A model generated the notes under the pieces. The model was not told the DNA's origin and did no database searches. It was given only the letters and a program-made list of their open reading frames with translations. From Anaerolineae bacterium (GTDB taxonomy: Bacteria > Chloroflexota > Anaerolineae > DUEN01): DNA of 64,000 bases. The position numbers and the translations under genes were made by a program. Of the stretch, positions 27,718 through 36,639 are shown piece by piece; positions within the stretch are counted from its first letter, which is position 1; each line of letters begins with the position of its first letter. The stretch is taken from positions 1 to 64,000 of the forward strand of contig JANXBS010000016.1 in assembly GCA_025060615.1 (NCBI GenBank), read 5' to 3'.

Positions 27718-29277
27718 CTACTCCCGGTAAATACGCACGCGGCGATACGGCTCACGACCGTAGCTATGTGAGATCAGATTGGCCGCCCGCGCCAATTGGT
27801 GTTGCTGGCGTCGGATCTCAGGAGACTGGGGTTCCAGCTCCACGACAGGGGCCCCTTCCAAGACCTTGCGGATCGCCTCACGCGCCTCGGCCATGGCTTG
27901 CGCTACCGCATCCTCCGGCACGGCAGGAAGCTGGAAGATGTCAGCCAAGCTCGCTTCCATCTGGGCAACGGTATTGGAGCGCAGCACGTATACAGGGATG
28001 CCACGTCGTTCCGCCTCGGTGATGGGCTGTGGGCGCTTCCGGTAGTAGTTCTTGAGCGTCATCACCGCATCCGAGCTGCGCAAGTCCTCAGCGATCACCA
28101 TCGGCACCTGTAGGTTGGCGGCCGCCTGTCGCAGCCGGTTTTGCCCAATCCCGTAGGGATAGATGCGGATCGTCCGCAAAGCCGGGCCGCTGGCTGCCTC
28201 TACCGGCCTGACGGACCATGGTTCCTGGGGTTCTGCCGTAGGACGGATGCTGGGCATAGGCGCCCTCTGGATCTGGATGTTGCCCTCCGCGTCGCGATAG
28301 CGGATCTCAGGGGTGAGGGGGCGTCCTCGCAGCAGCGCGTCCACCGAAGCAGCCACATCGTGGTGGACCACCAGGCGCTGCCGATCCTGGATCTCAATCA
28401 GCACATCAAATGTGGGCGGAGCTCGTCGCTCCAGCACCGATTTCTGAGTACCGCGCCGTCGCGCTTCTTCATCACTCAACGTTACGCTCTCGATCCCGCC
28501 CACCAGATCGGACAGGGTCGGGTTCAGGAGGAGGTTCTCCAGCGTTTGGCCGTGAGCCGTGCCGATCAGTTGCACGCCGCGCTCGGCGATGGTGCGGGCC
28601 GCCGCTGCCTCCAGCTCACGCCCGATTTCATCAATGATGATCACCTCGGGCATGTGGTTCTCAACGGCCTCGATCATCACCTCATGTTGGAGGGAGGGCG
28701 TCGCCACCTGCATACGTCGCGCCCGGCCGATCGCAGGATGGGGGATATCGCCATCACCGCCGATCTCATTCGAGGTGTCTACGATCACGACGCGCTTTTT
28801 CTCCGCTAGCACACGGGCCGCCTCCCGCAGCAACGTGGTCTTGCCTACGCCGGGCCGCCCCAATAAGAGGATGCTCTTACCCGACTCAATGATGTCCTGG
28901 ATGATATCTATGGTCCCATAGACCGCGCGGCCCACACGGCAGGTCAGCCCGACAATACGCCCTTTTCGATTGCGGATGGCCGAAATCCGATGCAATGTGC
29001 GTTCGATCCCGGCTCGGTTATCATCGGTGAACTCACCGATGCGCTCGACGACGTATTCGATGTCAGCTTCAGTGATCTCCCGTTCGCAAAGCCGAACTTC
29101 TCCATCAGTGAAGCGAGCCTCCGGAGGGCGGCCTAGGTCCATGATCACTTCGATCAGTTCATCACCGCGGTTGATCTCACGGAGGGCCGCCTGGATGTCC
29201 GGCACCAATACAGCCAACAGTGCGTCCAGGTCATCCGTAATCTTCTGTTGTCTCACAAATCCCTGCACCTCTATCAT
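27718..29277 (-). CDS. R3H-domain AAA ATPase (Ycf45/SpoIIIAA-like)
   Basis: 519 residues. The N-terminal 120 residues hold the Ycf45-type domain (DLGRPPEARFTDGE, ITEADIEYVVERIGEF). The ATPase core has Walker A LLGRPGVGKTTLLREAARVL (140-147) and Walker B EVIIIDEIGRELEAAA. A middle domain (TIRIYPYGIGQNRLRQAAAN, SSDAVMTLKNYYRKRP) follows. The C-terminus is an R3H-like single-stranded nucleic-acid module (QHQLARAANLISHSYGREPY). The family is widespread in Chloroflexota, Cyanobacteria and plastids, but its job is not settled. Here it heads an operon with tmk and darA. Confidence 0.85.
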   Translation of the reverse strand: MIEVQGFVRQQKITDDLDALLAVLVPDIQAALREINRGDELIEVIMDLGRPPEARFTDGEVRLCEREITEADIEYVVERIGEFTDDNRAGIERTLHRISAIRNRKGRIVGLTCRVGRAVYGTIDIIQDIIESGKSILLLGRPGVGKTTLLREAARVLAEKKRVVIVDTSNEIGGDGDIPHPAIGRARRMQVATPSLQHEVMIEAVENHMPEVIIIDEIGRELEAAAARTIAERGVQLIGTAHGQTLENLLLNPTLSDLVGGIESVTLSDEEARRRGTQKSVLERRAPPTFDVLIEIQDRQRLVVHHDVAASVDALLRGRPLTPEIRYRDAEGNIQIQRAPMPSIRPTAEPQEPWSVRPVEAASGPALRTIRIYPYGIGQNRLRQAAANLQVPMVIAEDLRSSDAVMTLKNYYRKRPQPITEAERRGIPVYVLRSNTVAQMEASLADIFQLPAVPEDAVAQAMAEAREAIRKVLEGAPVVELEPQSPEIRRQQHQLARAANLISHSYGREPYRRVRIYRE

Positions 29278-29329
29278 CAGCCGGCAGAAAAATACCGGCC
29301 GATTTTCCCTCTCCCTTGGGAGGCGTTGT

Positions 29330-30397
29330 TCAGTTTATAGTCATCACGCCAGCCGGCTGTTCGTCTGTACATACCGGCAACGGCTGTTCAACCTCCAAAT
29401 CACCTACAAGCGGTCCCAGGCGAGAGACAGTGGAAATCGCCTCCGCCCGTGGCTCCAGTGCTGACACCATATCTGCAACCGGCACCCGTTCCGCTCGTAC
29501 AAGATACTTCACCAGCCGGGCTCCCCGTCCAACATGTTCGAAGTTTCGCTCTTCCAGCAACCCCAATAAGCCGCCTTGATAGTCACGGACTGCCAAGTAA
29601 ATAGGCTGCTTTGCGATGCGCATCGCCATGGCGATACCCCAATCTAAAAGGCGTCCCATGCGAGCGCGATCCATGGTATCCCCCCACAGGCGGAGAAGAC
29701 AGCCAGCCGGCCCGGTTAGGAGCTGGATAACTCCGCCGATGTCCTCACCTTCGGCCAATGCATAACTCTGTGCATCAGCCCAATCCACATTGGCCAGGAA
29801 GGGAGGGCGGCCCTCTCCGCCGAGAGCCCCTTCCGCCAACTGAACCGGCTGAGGGGTGTACTGAGCATACAGCCGCCGAAGCTGCCAGCTATCCCACTCA
29901 CGTAGCGGGCGGATGCCCTCAGAAGAGGCCGGCCAGTAAGAGTCTGCTGTGCAATTTAGCCGGAAGAACTCCTCGCGGGTGTACAGGCTAAAGCTAGCTT
30001 CGCGAAGCAGCCGCAACTCCTCCGTGCCATCCGGCAGAGAAGCGTACAGGCGCTGGATGCCGTTGGCACACGCTTTCTGATAAGAGTATTGCAATAGACG
30101 CCGCCAGATCTCGGGCGCCTCCTCCTCTCCCAAGTCCGGGGAGAGGAAGATCAAGTCCGCTTCTGAGCGATCGGCGCGCCGGCGAACCTGGATGAAGCCG
30201 TCTAACCGCCGGCCGTGCACCTGGGCACGCAAAATATAGGTAGCAACCCCGTTCACGTACCAGGGAATAGGGGTAGCAAGTGCCGTCCACAGCGGCGAGC
30301 AGTAACATACCATCGCTTGGTCCATGTCCAAGCGCACGCCCCGCTTCTGTAGCCGGTGCACGAAGAGGCTGTCTCGCAAGCCGAACGCTCGGATCAC
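29330..30397 (-). CDS. Unknown protein with two GNAT-like halves
   Basis: 355 residues from the GTG at 30397, which has AGGGGG six bases upstream; an ATG at 30415 lacks such a site. The first half has QVRRRADRSEADLIFLSPDL and LYASLPDGTEELRLLREASF, then SLYTREEFFRLN, resembling the beta strands and helix of a GNAT acetyltransferase. The second half repeats the theme (GVIQLLTGPAGCLLRLWGD ... AVRDYQGGLLGLLEERNFEH). No clear acetyl-CoA loop is present, so it may be degenerate. No recognised function. Confidence 0.65.
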   Translation of the reverse strand: MIRAFGLRDSLFVHRLQKRGVRLDMDQAMVCYCSPLWTALATPIPWYVNGVATYILRAQVHGRRLDGFIQVRRRADRSEADLIFLSPDLGEEEAPEIWRRLLQYSYQKACANGIQRLYASLPDGTEELRLLREASFSLYTREEFFRLNCTADSYWPASSEGIRPLREWDSWQLRRLYAQYTPQPVQLAEGALGGEGRPPFLANVDWADAQSYALAEGEDIGGVIQLLTGPAGCLLRLWGDTMDRARMGRLLDWGIAMAMRIAKQPIYLAVRDYQGGLLGLLEERNFEHVGRGARLVKYLVRAERVPVADMVSALEPRAEAISTVSRLGPLVGDLEVEQPLPVCTDEQPAGVMTIN

Positions 30398-30472
30398 CTT
30401 ACACCCCCTGATCATTTATGACGCATTGTAACATGCGATTTTGATGCTTGGCAAGTATTTCGTCGGCTTTTC

Positions 30473-31150
30473 TCAGTTGGCATACAAATAACTCATTATC
30501 CCGGTGACCAGCCGATCTTGATCCTTCTGCGTACGGATCATGAAGCGGAGCAACGCTTCTTCACGCTGTAGGAGCTTTACTTCAGCCGACAAGAGCTGAA
30601 TCACATCTGATGCGGCCAACAGTTCTTGCTTCTCCCGGTTGGGGATCTGCAACGCAATGGCTGTCATATAGGCAAGCCAAGTAGGATCGCTGGGCAATTC
30701 TTGAGGGCTGATATTCACGCCAACAGCCTGAACGAGCAGTTCGATGTAACGAGCCACGCGCGGCCGTACTCGATCAGCTAGGGCCATGGCTTCGCTACTA
30801 TGACCGCCGCGTAAAGGAATGAACTCCACGTCCCCGGTCAGATAAGGCCGATCATAATGGAGCTGCAGGATCCGAAACCGACGCCTACCCACAGCCGAGA
30901 TGTTCATCCGTCCACCGTTCAGCCGCTGCACCTCGGTCAGCCGAGCCGTCGTCCCCACATCAAACGGCACAGCCGGCCCGCCGACTTCGAATCCCTCTCG
31001 GATGAGCACCACGCCAAAATCCTGAGCGGTTGCCAAGCAATCCTGGATCATGCGCTTGTACCGCTCCTCGAAGATGTGAAGCGGCAGCACCATCCCTGGG
31101 AATAGCACCGTATTCAATGGGAACAATGGCATCTTCTGCGCGTACCCCAT
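30473..31150 (-). CDS. LON N-terminal (substrate-binding) domain protein
   Basis: 225 residues from the ATG at 31150, with AGGAG upstream; a longer start at 31177 would overlap truD further. It opens KMPLFPLNTVLFPGMVLPLH and IFEERYKRMI, the LON domain of Lon protease, but without the AAA or protease domains. The remainder is helical (REEALLRFMIRTQKDQDRLV). Stand-alone LON proteins are common in actinobacteria and Chloroflexota with unknown role; they may be adaptors. Overlaps the end of truD. Confidence 0.85.
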   Translation of the reverse strand: MGYAQKMPLFPLNTVLFPGMVLPLHIFEERYKRMIQDCLATAQDFGVVLIREGFEVGGPAVPFDVGTTARLTEVQRLNGGRMNISAVGRRRFRILQLHYDRPYLTGDVEFIPLRGGHSSEAMALADRVRPRVARYIELLVQAVGVNISPQELPSDPTWLAYMTAIALQIPNREKQELLAASDVIQLLSAEVKLLQREEALLRFMIRTQKDQDRLVTGIMSYLYAN

Positions 31151-31160
31151 TCCCCTTCTC

Positions 31161-32258
31161 CTATTCTGCCAGCTCATCTTCTGTCTCTGGCCATAAGGTT
31201 GTTTCTGCCTTCATAAACTCCCGCAACAGTGTGGTGGCATAAGCTCCCTTAGGCAGGGTGAATGCGAACCGCAATCCATCTGGACACGGCTCAATCTCAA
31301 TCTCATTTACCCATAGCAGAGCGGTGCGGCGGGAACCATCTAGCCGCGCCATACGCAACATCTCAGTAGTCACGCCGGCCGACTCTAACACTGCCCGTTC
31401 CAGTTCTCCTGGCTCACCACTGGCCCAACGCATGCGATACCCATAAATCGGCCCAGTGTAAGTAAGCTCGCCCCGCTCAAAGCGTGATTGTTCAGCGGCG
31501 GCGTCTTGTACCTCAAATAGCCCGCCCGTGTCCGTCTTCTTGGCGATGTCCCCGGTAAGCAAGCGATGAAACCAGCCGCGTTGAATCCGTTCGGCGAGCC
31601 AGGCATTAAACAGCGCTGCTTGATAGGCGGAAAGCAGAAACCGCCTCAGCCAGCGCTCCCGAGGCCCACTTCCTAGCAAGACAGCCCGGCCACGCTGCGC
31701 GTTATCGCCATAAATGCCAAAGCGTTGTACGCCGTAATAGTTTGGCAAGCCGCGCATTCGCAATGCCCGCGCAATTGCCCACGCCCTCTCAAGCGCGCCA
31801 GGCCCTGGGCGCAGAACCACGATCTGGAAGCGATTGCCCAGAAGGTGCCCAACCTTCAGCTTGTTGCGATGCCTGCGGACCCAGACCACCTCGACCGGCA
31901 AAGCCTCCTGGATACGTTGAGCTACGAACTTCTCTTCTACACCGGGAAGATGCAGCGAGAAGATCTGGGTAACCCGGGCATGCTTATCCTTTTGCCCTGC
32001 GCTTCCCACCTCCGTGCTGCGTAGGCCGAAAAGGGTAGCCAGCCGTTGTTCCAAAGCGCGAGTGGTCCAGCCTTCGCGGGTTAGACACACATAGACATGT
32101 TCCCCCTCACCTGCCGGCTCGTATAGCGGGATCTCCTCCACCACGAAGTGTGCCGGCTCAGCCTTGATTTCCCCGCCGATGCCAGGTAGATCCGCTGTGA
32201 TATATGGAAGCGTTTGAATCTGAGCTTGCGGCACGATCATCATAAATAGCATAATCAC
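31161..32258 (-). CDS. truD: tRNA pseudouridine(13) synthase TruD
   Basis: 365 residues from GTG 32258; ATGs at 32252, 32243 and 32240 are equally possible since none has a clear ribosome binding site. The catalytic motif AGQKDKHARVTQ contains the nucleophile Asp91. Also present: NRFQIVVLRPGPG and NYYGVQRFGIYGDNAQRGRA, the TruD domain, and a C-terminal LPKGAYATTLLREFMK. It converts U13 of tRNA-Glu to pseudouridine. It is followed by the LON-domain gene in the same direction. Confidence 0.92.
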   Translation of the reverse strand: MIMLFMMIVPQAQIQTLPYITADLPGIGGEIKAEPAHFVVEEIPLYEPAGEGEHVYVCLTREGWTTRALEQRLATLFGLRSTEVGSAGQKDKHARVTQIFSLHLPGVEEKFVAQRIQEALPVEVVWVRRHRNKLKVGHLLGNRFQIVVLRPGPGALERAWAIARALRMRGLPNYYGVQRFGIYGDNAQRGRAVLLGSGPRERWLRRFLLSAYQAALFNAWLAERIQRGWFHRLLTGDIAKKTDTGGLFEVQDAAAEQSRFERGELTYTGPIYGYRMRWASGEPGELERAVLESAGVTTEMLRMARLDGSRRTALLWVNEIEIEPCPDGLRFAFTLPKGAYATTLLREFMKAETTLWPETEDELAE

Positions 32259-32396
32259 TTGGCATGGCGAATACTGTTAGCTCTCCCACATTATCAGGCA
32301 TAATTAGACATAAGATTACAAGGCGGAATCCCCTTTCTCGTTTACAGCTAGCAGGTTCGTCTCCTTCGAGCTGTTCCGCTGAATATCGAACTGTGG

Positions 32397-32402
32397 TATA
32401 AT
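32397..32402 (+). promoter_or_regulatory. Perfect -10 box before the small acidic protein
   Basis: TATAAT at 32397-32402, about 95 bases before the ATG at 32496. The best-spaced -35 is only TTCCGC, so the promoter is partial. The AT-rich segment 32259-32410 divides truD from this divergent gene. Confidence 0.4.
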
Positions 32403-32495
32403 AACCTTCCGAGCCAGGCCTGCGGATCTATCAGCAGGCTGAAAAGACCAGGGCAGCATTGCCCTGCAAAATAGCTGAGAGAAAAGGAGCCTTGA

Positions 32496-32810
32496 ATGGC
32501 GGAGCGAAGCGAAACTAACGATCTAAGCAAGGAACTACGTCAAGAAGTAACCCAGGAAGAGCACACGTCCGCGGGAGATAGCGAGCCGGCGGGGTTTGGC
32601 CGATCGGCTCAGCCGACGGCTGAGCTGGAGAGTCTAGACGCAGAGCTTATACGCCGAATTGTGGAAGATAGCCAATCCGCAGCACCCGATCGGCTGTCTC
32701 TGACACCGCTCGCTCAGCCTGCCCCTATTGCGTCTGAACTCTCCGCATCGGACGCGGAGCTGGACGACGCTGCTTTAGCTGCTGCCATTTTCGTGCCGCC
32801 GCTGGATTGA
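32496..32810 (+). CDS. Small acidic protein of unknown function
   Basis: 104 residues with many Glu, Asp, Ser and Ala. No membrane segment and no recognised fold; probably disordered except for a possible helix around AELIRRIVEDSQSA. Coding status rests on a good AAAGGAG ribosome binding site, a -10 box upstream and a standalone frame. Low complexity makes homology searches weak. It is convergent with murA. The 262 bases that follow contain no gene, only a weak inverted repeat (CCCTTG with CAAGGG near 32995-33025) that may terminate one or both transcripts. Confidence 0.5.
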   Translation: MAERSETNDLSKELRQEVTQEEHTSAGDSEPAGFGRSAQPTAELESLDAELIRRIVEDSQSAAPDRLSLTPLAQPAPIASELSASDAELDDAALAAAIFVPPLD

Positions 32811-33072
32811 AAGATTACCCGAAGAGCCCGCCAGGGTGGGAGAAGACACCGCCTTCGCCTATCTGTGAACGCTTCATCTATAAGTTCTCAGATAGGCCCT
32901 AAGAGGATATCGTAAAAATCGGCCGAGTGAGACGGAAATTGGGCTAGGCGAGGCTGAGAGAGTGCTAGGGACAGGTGACTCATGAATTGCCCTTCCCTTG
33001 GCGCTCACAAAGCCTGAGGCAAGGGGAGCCGATCTGGGCTTTTCAGAAACCCTTCCCAGGCCGTCCTAGCCT

Positions 33073-34356
33073 TTAGTCCTCCAAGCGCACAATATCGGCT
33101 CCCAGCGCCCGCAGCTTCTGATCCACATTCTCGTAACCGCGATCAATCTGGCCGATATTCCCGATGACGCTCTGGCCTTCGGCGCAAAGCGCGGCGATTA
33201 CCAGCGCCATGCCGGCTCGGATGTCTGGGCTGCTCATCGAGGTGCCGTGCAATCGACTGGGACCAACTACTACGCAGCGATGTGGATCGCACAGGATGAT
33301 CTGTGCGCCCATCGCGATCAAGCGGTCCACGAAATAGAGGCGGCTTTCAAACATCTTTTCGTGGATGAGCACTGTGCCGCGCGCTTGAGTGGCTACCACC
33401 AGCGCGATGGACATCAGGTCGGCCGGGAAGGCCGGCCATGGTGCATCGTCAATCTTAGGCACTGCGCCACCTAGGTCGGGCACGATGTGCAGATCCTGCT
33501 GATCCTCGATCACCAGATCGTTCCCCTCAAAGTGCAGGCGCACTCCCAGGCGATCTCGGAAGACCATTAGGATCATCCGCAGTTGATCGGGGATCACGTT
33601 GCGGATGCGCAACTCCCCCTCGGTAACCGCGCCCAACCCGATGAAAGAACCAATCTCTAGGAAGTCAGGCGAGATCGTGAACTCCCCGCCATGCAGGGAG
33701 GAGACTCCTTCGATGATGAGGGTGTTGCTGCCGATCCCTTGGATGCGAGCGCCCAGGCAATTGAGGAAGTGACATAGGTCCTGGACATGTGGCTCACAGG
33801 CGGCGTTTCGCACAATGGTGGTGCCCTCGGCCAGCACCGCTGCCATGACAGCGTTCTCGGTGGCCGTCACGCTTGCCTCGTCTAGTAGGATATCCTGTCC
33901 GCGCAGCCGGTCCGCTCTCACTTCCAGTCGGTCATCATAGTCGAACTGGGCTCCGAGTGCCCGCATGGCCAGCACGTGGGTGTCAATGCGCCGCCGGCCG
34001 ATGCGATCTCCACCCGGCATGGGCAGATAGATATGACCTACCCGCGCCAGCATAGGCCCTAACAACGTGATCGAGCCGCGGATAAGGCCGAACAGATCAG
34101 GATCAGGTGAAGTGCTCACGATACGTCGCGCCTGCAGCGTGATGGTGTTGCTGCCGTCGTCGTGTACTTCGACCCCCAGCATCTGGAGCAATTGCAGCAT
34201 TGTGAGCACGTCCCCGATGCGGGGAACGTTGTGCAGGACGATGGGCTGATCGGTCAGCAAGCTGGCTGCTAGCAACGGCAGCGCCGCATTTTTGTTGCCG
34301 CTCGGTGTGACGGCGCCGTTTAAGGGTCTTCGGCCATGGATGACGAAACGAGCCAT
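33073..34356 (-). CDS. murA: UDP-N-acetylglucosamine 1-carboxyvinyltransferase, Cys-to-Asp variant
   Basis: 427 residues, full length. SGNKNAALP carries Lys22 and Asn23, the substrate-binding pair. The flexible loop reads [17 protein letters not shown]: Asp117 stands where most bacteria have the catalytic, fosfomycin-sensitive Cys (GGCxIG). The same change occurs in Mycobacterium and Chlamydia. Other blocks are normal ([26 protein letters not shown]-like [15 protein letters not shown]). It adds enolpyruvate to UDP-GlcNAc, the first committed step of peptidoglycan synthesis. It is the last gene of the infC operon, nine bases after the SAM hydroxide adenosyltransferase. Confidence 0.95.
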   Translation of the reverse strand: MARFVIHGRRPLNGAVTPSGNKNAALPLLAASLLTDQPIVLHNVPRIGDVLTMLQLLQMLGVEVHDDGSNTITLQARRIVSTSPDPDLFGLIRGSITLLGPMLARVGHIYLPMPGGDRIGRRRIDTHVLAMRALGAQFDYDDRLEVRADRLRGQDILLDEASVTATENAVMAAVLAEGTTIVRNAACEPHVQDLCHFLNCLGARIQGIGSNTLIIEGVSSLHGGEFTISPDFLEIGSFIGLGAVTEGELRIRNVIPDQLRMILMVFRDRLGVRLHFEGNDLVIEDQQDLHIVPDLGGAVPKIDDAPWPAFPADLMSIALVVATQARGTVLIHEKMFESRLYFVDRLIAMGAQIILCDPHRCVVVGPSRLHGTSMSSPDIRAGMALVIAALCAEGQSVIGNIGQIDRGYENVDQKLRALGADIVRLED

Positions 34357-34364
34357 GTTCGCCT

Positions 34365-35162
34365 CTATGGACTCGCCGGCCGCACGCGTACCGGCTCGCC
34401 GACGCCAATCCCCAGTGTGCGAGCCGCGTTGCCCTCGCGTACGGCTAGCTCTAGTGCGCCTGTACTGCCAATTAACGCCAGCAAATGCCCGCCAGGCACA
34501 TCGCTGTAGGTCCTACTCAGCCCTTCCACGGTTTGGCCAGCCACCTCAATCTGCCATTGAACCGCTCGATCCAGCCACTTGGCCGGGATATTGGTCACCA
34601 GGTTGCCGAACTGATCTACATATACCACTTGCCCCTGCAGTGAGCCATCCGGCATGCGACGCGGCTGTGGCAGATCGAGGATTACCGGATCATCGATGGG
34701 CTCTCCCAGGCTAGTGATAGGGACACCCCTGGCCAGATACGCAGCCACCGGCGCGAAGATGTCTCGGCCGTGAAACGTATAGCTGACCTGAGGCAGCCAG
34801 TACTCACGACGGGTGAGATGGACCACGGTCACAGGAGTTCCTTCACTTGTATTCGATCGTAGGATGGGAGTGAGCACGCCATTATCAGGAGCTACAAAGA
34901 TCGCCCGGGGCGTCTGGACGGCAATTGGCCGTCGCTGGCTCCCGACGCCGGGGTCCACGACGACCACGTGCACGGTGCCTTCGGGGAAGTAGGGAACGGC
35001 TGCTGCGAGGACAAAAGCCCCCTGGGTGATCGCCTGAGGTGGGATACCATGACTGATATCCACGATGGTGACCTCTGGAGAGATGCTCAGGATCACCCCT
35101 TTCATGGCTCCCACGTATGCATCCTGTAAGCCAAAGTCCGTGGTTAAGGTGATGATCGGCAT
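34365..35162 (-). CDS. SAM hydroxide adenosyltransferase (SAM hydrolase, DUF62 family)
   Basis: 265 residues from ATG 35162, with GGTGGGAG upstream. It opens [20 protein letters not shown]. It has [30 protein letters not shown] and [13 protein letters not shown], the signature blocks of the fluorinase/chlorinase/SAM-hydroxide family. Without the halogenase-specific loop insertion, hydrolysis of SAM to adenosine and methionine is the likely reaction. C-terminal domain around [17 protein letters not shown]. It sits between an RNA methyltransferase and murA. A role in clearing SAM is plausible. Confidence 0.92.
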   Translation of the reverse strand: MPIITLTTDFGLQDAYVGAMKGVILSISPEVTIVDISHGIPPQAITQGAFVLAAAVPYFPEGTVHVVVVDPGVGSQRRPIAVQTPRAIFVAPDNGVLTPILRSNTSEGTPVTVVHLTRREYWLPQVSYTFHGRDIFAPVAAYLARGVPITSLGEPIDDPVILDLPQPRRMPDGSLQGQVVYVDQFGNLVTNIPAKWLDRAVQWQIEVAGQTVEGLSRTYSDVPGGHLLALIGSTGALELAVREGNAARTLGIGVGEPVRVRPASP

Positions 35163-35177
35163 CAAGCTCCCACCAGT

Positions 35178-35969
35178 TTAAAGAGTACGACTAACCCATC
35201 GCCGCTGGCGCACAGCCTCGAAGAGAATAACGCCTGCAGCCACGGCCAGGTTCAATGATTCAACCCCTCCTGTAAGAGGGATGCGCACACTTCCCATGGC
35301 TAGGCGAAGGGCTTGCTCGCTAGCGCCATGTGCCTCTCCACCCACGATGAGTGTGCTTGGCTGGCGCCAATCCACCTCATCGTACCATCGCTCACCCTGT
35401 ACATCGGCCAGCCATACCTGGCTTCCAGCTACAGCACTCCGAATTCGATCCCAACTGCCCCATGCCAATGGCACTCGGAAATGTGCGCCCATCCCTGCCC
35501 GCACAGCCTTGGGGTTAAAGGGATCGCTAGTCCCTGGGGTGAGCCACACCTGGCTTACGCCTGCGCCAGCGGCCACTCGCAGGACTGCGCCCAAATTGCC
35601 TGGATCGCGAACCTCATCCAGAATCAAAAAAAGATCTGAATGTGAGGGCGCAGTCATGTCTGGGAACGGCAAAACGGCCACGATCCCCTGGGGAGCGGCC
35701 GTATCGCTGAGGGCATGAAGGACATGCGTGGCAGCCGCGTAGCAAGGGACGCCGGCCGCTTCTAACTTTGAGAGCACTTCTTCGCCGGAAGGCGACGCAC
35801 GCAAGCCAGGTTCATAAAAGACGAAAGCGGGGACCACCCCCGCTCTCCAGGCGTCTTCCACTAGGCGTATGCCTTCGACGCAAAACCGTCTCTCACGGTA
35901 GCGTACACGTCGGCGCTTTAATGACTGGACGTATTTGACTTTTTCATTCGCCAAGCTGGTGATCACCAT
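35178..35969 (-). CDS. 23S rRNA/tRNA 2'-O-methyltransferase, SpoU/TrmH (SPOUT) family
   Basis: 263 residues. N-terminal substrate-binding domain (KVKYVQSLKRRRVRYRERRF). SPOUT core: motif 1 FLILDEVRDPGNLGAVLRVA, motif 2 LIVGGEAHG, motif 3 RIPLTGGVESLNLAVAAGV, the SAM trefoil knot. It methylates a ribose in rRNA; RlmB versus TsnR-like specificity cannot be fixed. Eight bases after rplT, common synteny for this family in the infC-rpmI-rplT operon. Confidence 0.93.
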   Translation of the reverse strand: MVITSLANEKVKYVQSLKRRRVRYRERRFCVEGIRLVEDAWRAGVVPAFVFYEPGLRASPSGEEVLSKLEAAGVPCYAAATHVLHALSDTAAPQGIVAVLPFPDMTAPSHSDLFLILDEVRDPGNLGAVLRVAAGAGVSQVWLTPGTSDPFNPKAVRAGMGAHFRVPLAWGSWDRIRSAVAGSQVWLADVQGERWYDEVDWRQPSTLIVGGEAHGASEQALRLAMGSVRIPLTGGVESLNLAVAAGVILFEAVRQRRWVSRTL

Positions 35970-35977
35970 CGGGCCGG

Positions 35978-36331
35978 CTATAGAGCCGCCTTTGCCACCT
36001 CAACGACGCGCGCAAATGCCTGTTGATCTGACACAGCCAAATCGGCTAGCACCTTGCGATCGAGCATCACCTGAGCCTGACGTAATCCGTGGATCAGGCG
36101 GCTGTATGAGAGGCCATTCTGGCGAGCGGCTGCGTTGATACGGGTGATCCATAGGCGTCGAAAGTCACGCTTGCGATTGCGCCGATCGCGTGTGGCATAT
36201 GCCAAGGCGTGCAATATGGCCTCATTAGCACGCCGGAAGACCCGGTGACGGGCGCCAAATTGTCCCTTAGTAAGCTTCAGAATTTTCTTGTGGCGACGTC
36301 GCGTCACCACACCGCCTTTCGTCCTGGTCAT
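35978..36331 (-). CDS. rplT: 50S ribosomal protein L20
   Basis: 117 residues, standard length. It begins [20 protein letters not shown], with [20 protein letters not shown] and [20 protein letters not shown]. It binds 23S rRNA early in 50S assembly and, in other bacteria, represses its own operon by binding the leader mRNA. Nineteen bases after rpmI. Confidence 0.97.
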   Translation of the reverse strand: MTRTKGGVVTRRRHKKILKLTKGQFGARHRVFRRANEAILHALAYATRDRRNRKRDFRRLWITRINAAARQNGLSYSRLIHGLRQAQVMLDRKVLADLAVSDQQAFARVVEVAKAAL

Positions 36332-36350
36332 AGTGTTCTCATCTTCACAG

Positions 36351-36557
36351 TTATTCGCTCAAATAGGGGGTCAAGCGACGGATACGCCGCCGGAAGCCTG
36401 AGCTTTCCACCGTCAAGACCTTACGGGATTGGGCTTTTACGCGTCGTGGTTTCTTGCGGCGCAGATGTCCTAAGCCCTGCTTCATACGCACGAGTTTGCC
36501 ACCGCTAGTATAACGGAACCGCTTCGCAGTAGATTTGTGCGTTTTGATCTTCGGCAC
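36351..36557 (-). CDS. rpmI: 50S ribosomal protein L35
   Basis: 68 residues from a GTG at 36557 preceded by [27 protein letters not shown] and [20 protein letters not shown] are family hallmarks. A hairpin with a T run lies directly upstream of the ribosome binding site, so expression of rpmI-rplT may be controlled separately from infC. Confidence 0.97.
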   Translation of the reverse strand: MPKIKTHKSTAKRFRYTSGGKLVRMKQGLGHLRRKKPRRVKAQSRKVLTVESSGFRRRIRRLTPYLSE

Positions 36558-36571
36558 TTCTAATCCTCCTC

Positions 36572-36600
36572 AAAAAACAGGGGACCTAGAGAGGCCCCCT
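36572..36600 (-). terminator. Terminator-like hairpin between infC and rpmI
   Basis: On the minus strand AGGGGGCC (36600-36593) pairs with GGTCCCCT (36586-36579), eight pairs including one G-U, loop TCTCTA. A G and six T residues follow (36577-36572), then the rpmI GAGGAGG after that. It meets the rule for an intrinsic terminator and abuts the ribosome binding site, so it could act as an attenuator or a translational switch. Confidence 0.65.
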
Positions 36601-36639
36601 AGCGTTTGTGTCTTGTCCACTTGGTCGATTAGAAGAATT

